From Collinsella sp. TM09-10AT (lineage in GTDB: Bacteria > Actinomycetota > Coriobacteriia > Coriobacteriales > Coriobacteriaceae): 64,000 nt of DNA. The stretch spans positions 12,531 through 76,530 of the forward strand of contig NZ_QSOP01000012.1 in NCBI RefSeq assembly GCF_003436275.1. The letters run 5' to 3'. Made by a program: the position numbers and the translations under genes. The notes under the pieces are model-generated. The model was not told the DNA's origin and searched no databases. It was given only the letters and a program-made list of their open reading frames with translations. Of the stretch, positions 62,128 through 64,000 are shown in pieces (positions within the stretch are counted from its first letter, which is position 1; each line of letters starts with the position of its first letter).

Positions 62128-62880
62128 CTAGAACGCAAACGCGGCCGCGATGTCGCAAGAAATCAGCAGGTCGGCATTTGCATCCTGATCGGTAGGCGCC
62201 AAATTGCAAATGGCCAGCGTATCGCCAGTAAAGTAACGCGTAAGGCCTGCCGCCGGATACACCACGAGTGAGGTCCCGCCCACAATGAGGGCATCGGCCG
62301 CGGCGATGGCGGCAACGGCACCGGTCAACACATGCTCGTCGAGCGGCTCTTCGTAGAGCACCACATCGGGCTTGATACGACCACCGCACGCGGGGCACAC
62401 GGGCACGCCCGCGGCGTCCTCGTGCTCGCGCGAGCAAATCCACTCGGCGCTATAGATCGCGCCGCACGACTGGCAAATGTTGCGATGGACCGATCCGTGC
62501 AGCTCGAACACGCGCTGTGAGCCGGCCATCTGATGCAGGCCGTCGATGTTTTGCGTCACCACGACATCGAGCTTGCCAGCTCGCTCCAGCTCGGCGAGTT
62601 TGGTGTGACAGCGGTTGGGCTTAGCGTTAAGCGCGATCATCTTGGTGCGGTAAAAGTCGAAGAACTCCGCCGGATGTGTCTCGTAAAAGCTGTGCGACAG
62701 CATGGTCTCGGGCGGATAGGCAAACTGCTGGTGATACAGGCCGTCCACGCTGCGAAAATCGGGAATGCCGCTTGCCGTGGAAACACCAGCGCCGCCAAAG
62801 AAAACCACGCGCTCGTGGGTGTCGAACAGCTCCGCCAACGCCGCGGAGGCCTGCTTGGGATCTGTTATCGCTTGCGTCAT
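62128..62880 (-). CDS. NAD-dependent protein deacylase (sirtuin)
   Basis: 250 residues, Sir2 class. NAD-binding GAGVSTASGIPDFRS, catalytic His in FELHGSVH, TQNIDGLHQMAG, and a Zn site of four Cys (CQSCGAIY; CPACGGRI). Removes acyl groups from Lys using NAD+. ATG 62880 begins MTQAITDPK. It lies divergent to the exonuclease gene, 114 bases away. CobB-like; acyl preference not predictable. Confidence 0.94.
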   Translation of the reverse strand: MTQAITDPKQASAALAELFDTHERVVFFGGAGVSTASGIPDFRSVDGLYHQQFAYPPETMLSHSFYETHPAEFFDFYRTKMIALNAKPNRCHTKLAELERAGKLDVVVTQNIDGLHQMAGSQRVFELHGSVHRNICQSCGAIYSAEWICSREHEDAAGVPVCPACGGRIKPDVVLYEEPLDEHVLTGAVAAIAAADALIVGGTSLVVYPAAGLTRYFTGDTLAICNLAPTDQDANADLLISCDIAAAFAF

Positions 62881-62994
62881 GTTTGTCCTCCGTCCATGTT
62901 GGTCGGGGCGGCTGCGATTGCGCCGTCGCCCACGGAGCCCACCCCGCCCCTGTTGCGCTAATCTTAAGCCTGCCAACCCCGTCGAAAGGACACC

Positions 62995-63813
62995 ATGCCT
63001 CAGACTTACACTTTCGCCTCGTGGAACGTCAACGGCCTGCGCGCCGTGCTCAAAAAGGACCCGAGCTTTATCCAGATCGCGCAAGAACTCGACGTCGATA
63101 TCCTGGCGCTGCAAGAGACCAAGCTGCAAGAAGGCCAGGTCGATATTGACCTGCCCGGCTATCACCAAACCTGGAGCTACGCCGAGCGTAAAGGCTATTC
63201 GGGCACTGCGGTCTTTAGCCGCCAGGAACCGCTGCGCGTGCTGCACGCCGACGCGCTGCTACCCTACGCCGGCGAGGGTGAGGCGGCCGCACTCGTCGCC
63301 CAAACCGTAACCGAGGGCCGCGTCTGCGCGCTCGAGTTCGACAAGTTTTGGTTTGTCGACGTCTATACGCCCAACGCCCAAAATGAACTCGCCCGCATCG
63401 ACGTGCGCATGGCGTGGGACGACGCCTACCGCGGCTTTTTGAACGCGCTCGAGCGCGAGACCGGCAAACCCGTCGTGACCTGCGGCGACTTTAACGTGGC
63501 GCACGAGGAGATCGACCTTAAGAACCCCAAGTCCAACCGCGGCAACGCAGGCTTTTCGGACGAGGAGCGCGGCAAGTTTACCGAGCTGCTCGACGCCGGT
63601 TTTACCGATACCTGGCGCGCGGCAAACCCCGACGTCGAGGGCGTCTACAGCTGGTGGAGCTATCGCTTTAATGCCCGCAAGAACAACGCCGGCTGGCGCA
63701 TCGACTACTTCCTGGTAAGCGACGCAATCGCCGACAACGTACGCGACACCGGCATCCGCGGCGACATCTTCGGCAGCGACCACTGCCCCGTCACCCTTAC
63801 GTTGGAGCTCTAG
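62995..63813 (+). CDS. xth: exodeoxyribonuclease III (AP endonuclease)
   Basis: 272 residues. EEP-family nuclease: SWNVNGLRAVLKK, LALQETKLQEGQ, GYSGTAVFSR, TCGDFNVAHEEIDL, WRIDYFLVS and FGSDHCPV carry the metal- and phosphate-binding residues. It cuts DNA 5' of abasic sites and digests 3' ends in base-excision repair. Length is typical. ATG 62995 has GAAAGGA upstream. Terminator at 63953. Confidence 0.96.
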   Translation: MPQTYTFASWNVNGLRAVLKKDPSFIQIAQELDVDILALQETKLQEGQVDIDLPGYHQTWSYAERKGYSGTAVFSRQEPLRVLHADALLPYAGEGEAAALVAQTVTEGRVCALEFDKFWFVDVYTPNAQNELARIDVRMAWDDAYRGFLNALERETGKPVVTCGDFNVAHEEIDLKNPKSNRGNAGFSDEERGKFTELLDAGFTDTWRAANPDVEGVYSWWSYRFNARKNNAGWRIDYFLVSDAIADNVRDTGIRGDIFGSDHCPVTLTLEL

Positions 63814-63952
63814 CTCCAGCTGCCCCCGGAGACGAAGGAAAACGGATCATTTTGGGCCTCGTGAGGGTGTCCGCGTGACCCATCCGCCACGAAACACGCC
63901 CATCTACTACGTTTAAGCCACCACCCTCAACCACAGCGAACAACGCAAATCA

Positions 63953-63977
63953 AAACCACCCCTAAAAGGGGTGGTTT
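63953..63977 (+). terminator. exonuclease III terminator
   Basis: AAACCACCCC pairs with GGGGTGGTTT around a CTAAA loop, followed by GCTCTT. The 140 bases before it are non-coding and include a fragment similar to the repeat at 47.3 kb. Confidence 0.65.
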
Positions 63978-64000
63978 GCTCTTAGGGTATAACCCTTGGA

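Overview
The window looks like chromosomal DNA of a GC-rich anaerobic gut actinobacterium of the class Coriobacteriia, most likely Collinsella or a close relative. This is inference from high GC with strong G/C third positions, a membrane-spanning LuxR regulator of the type common in Coriobacteriia, an Ech-type group 4 [NiFe] hydrogenase, LuxS, a GH1 enzyme next to a DUF4867 protein, and many small palindromic intergenic repeats. No phage, plasmid or CRISPR-Cas system is visible. Most genes lie on the minus strand.

Layout. 1-2.4 kb: 3' end of an esterase and a DUF1593 protein. 2.8-6.7 kb: pyrE and an mgtA-type Mg2+ P-type ATPase preceded by a possible leader peptide. 6.8-11.9 kb: LuxR-type membrane regulator with a G16 tract at its ribosome-binding site, 6-phospho-beta-glucosidase, DUF4867, luxS. 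12-18 kb: a LacI-controlled sugar operon (isomerase-like protein, split transketolase, FGGY kinase). 18.2-20.2 kb: nucleoside hydrolase plus ribokinase. 20.4-22.6 kb: OatA-like acyltransferase. 23.1-26.3 kb: divergent Nramp plus MgtE-like pair, probably Mg2+ handling. 26.6-34.9 kb: envelope and housekeeping genes (degenerate polysaccharide deacetylase, PRC-barrel, YtxH, CNNM/CorC, hemolysin III, hydrolase, DUF362 ferredoxin). 35.3-38.7 kb: FtsX-type ABC exporter. 38.8-40.3 kb: IS3-family element. 40.4-47.2 kb: ABC-2 exporter plus a divergent LiaRS/NarL-like two-component system; one permease is split by an IS110/IS1111-type element. 47.5-53.2 kb: five-gene Ech hydrogenase operon with a fused NuoL-NuoH membrane subunit. 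53.4-64 kb: orphan IS3-type HTH protein, Old Yellow Enzyme-type reductase, initiator tRNA-Met, coaX, a low-GC DUF4143 ATPase, a degenerate BirA-like gene, fused folP-folK, sirtuin and exonuclease III.

The most unusual signal is between genes. Eight palindromic units occur at two places (10.43-10.57 kb and 56.45-56.92 kb). Each has near-identical 15-base arms around a core of exactly 25 variable bases, and units repeat every 80-81 bp. The cores share an off-centre A-tract that appears in either orientation, so some cores are nearly antisense to others. A second repeat family keeps a GGGGAC core but changes its palindromic arms from copy to copy; the IS3 element sits inside one of these, with a clean ATT target duplication. 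The IS110-type insertion can be removed on paper with a 2-bp AT core to restore an intact 399-residue permease, and its 273-bp 3' non-coding region is a good candidate for a bridge RNA.
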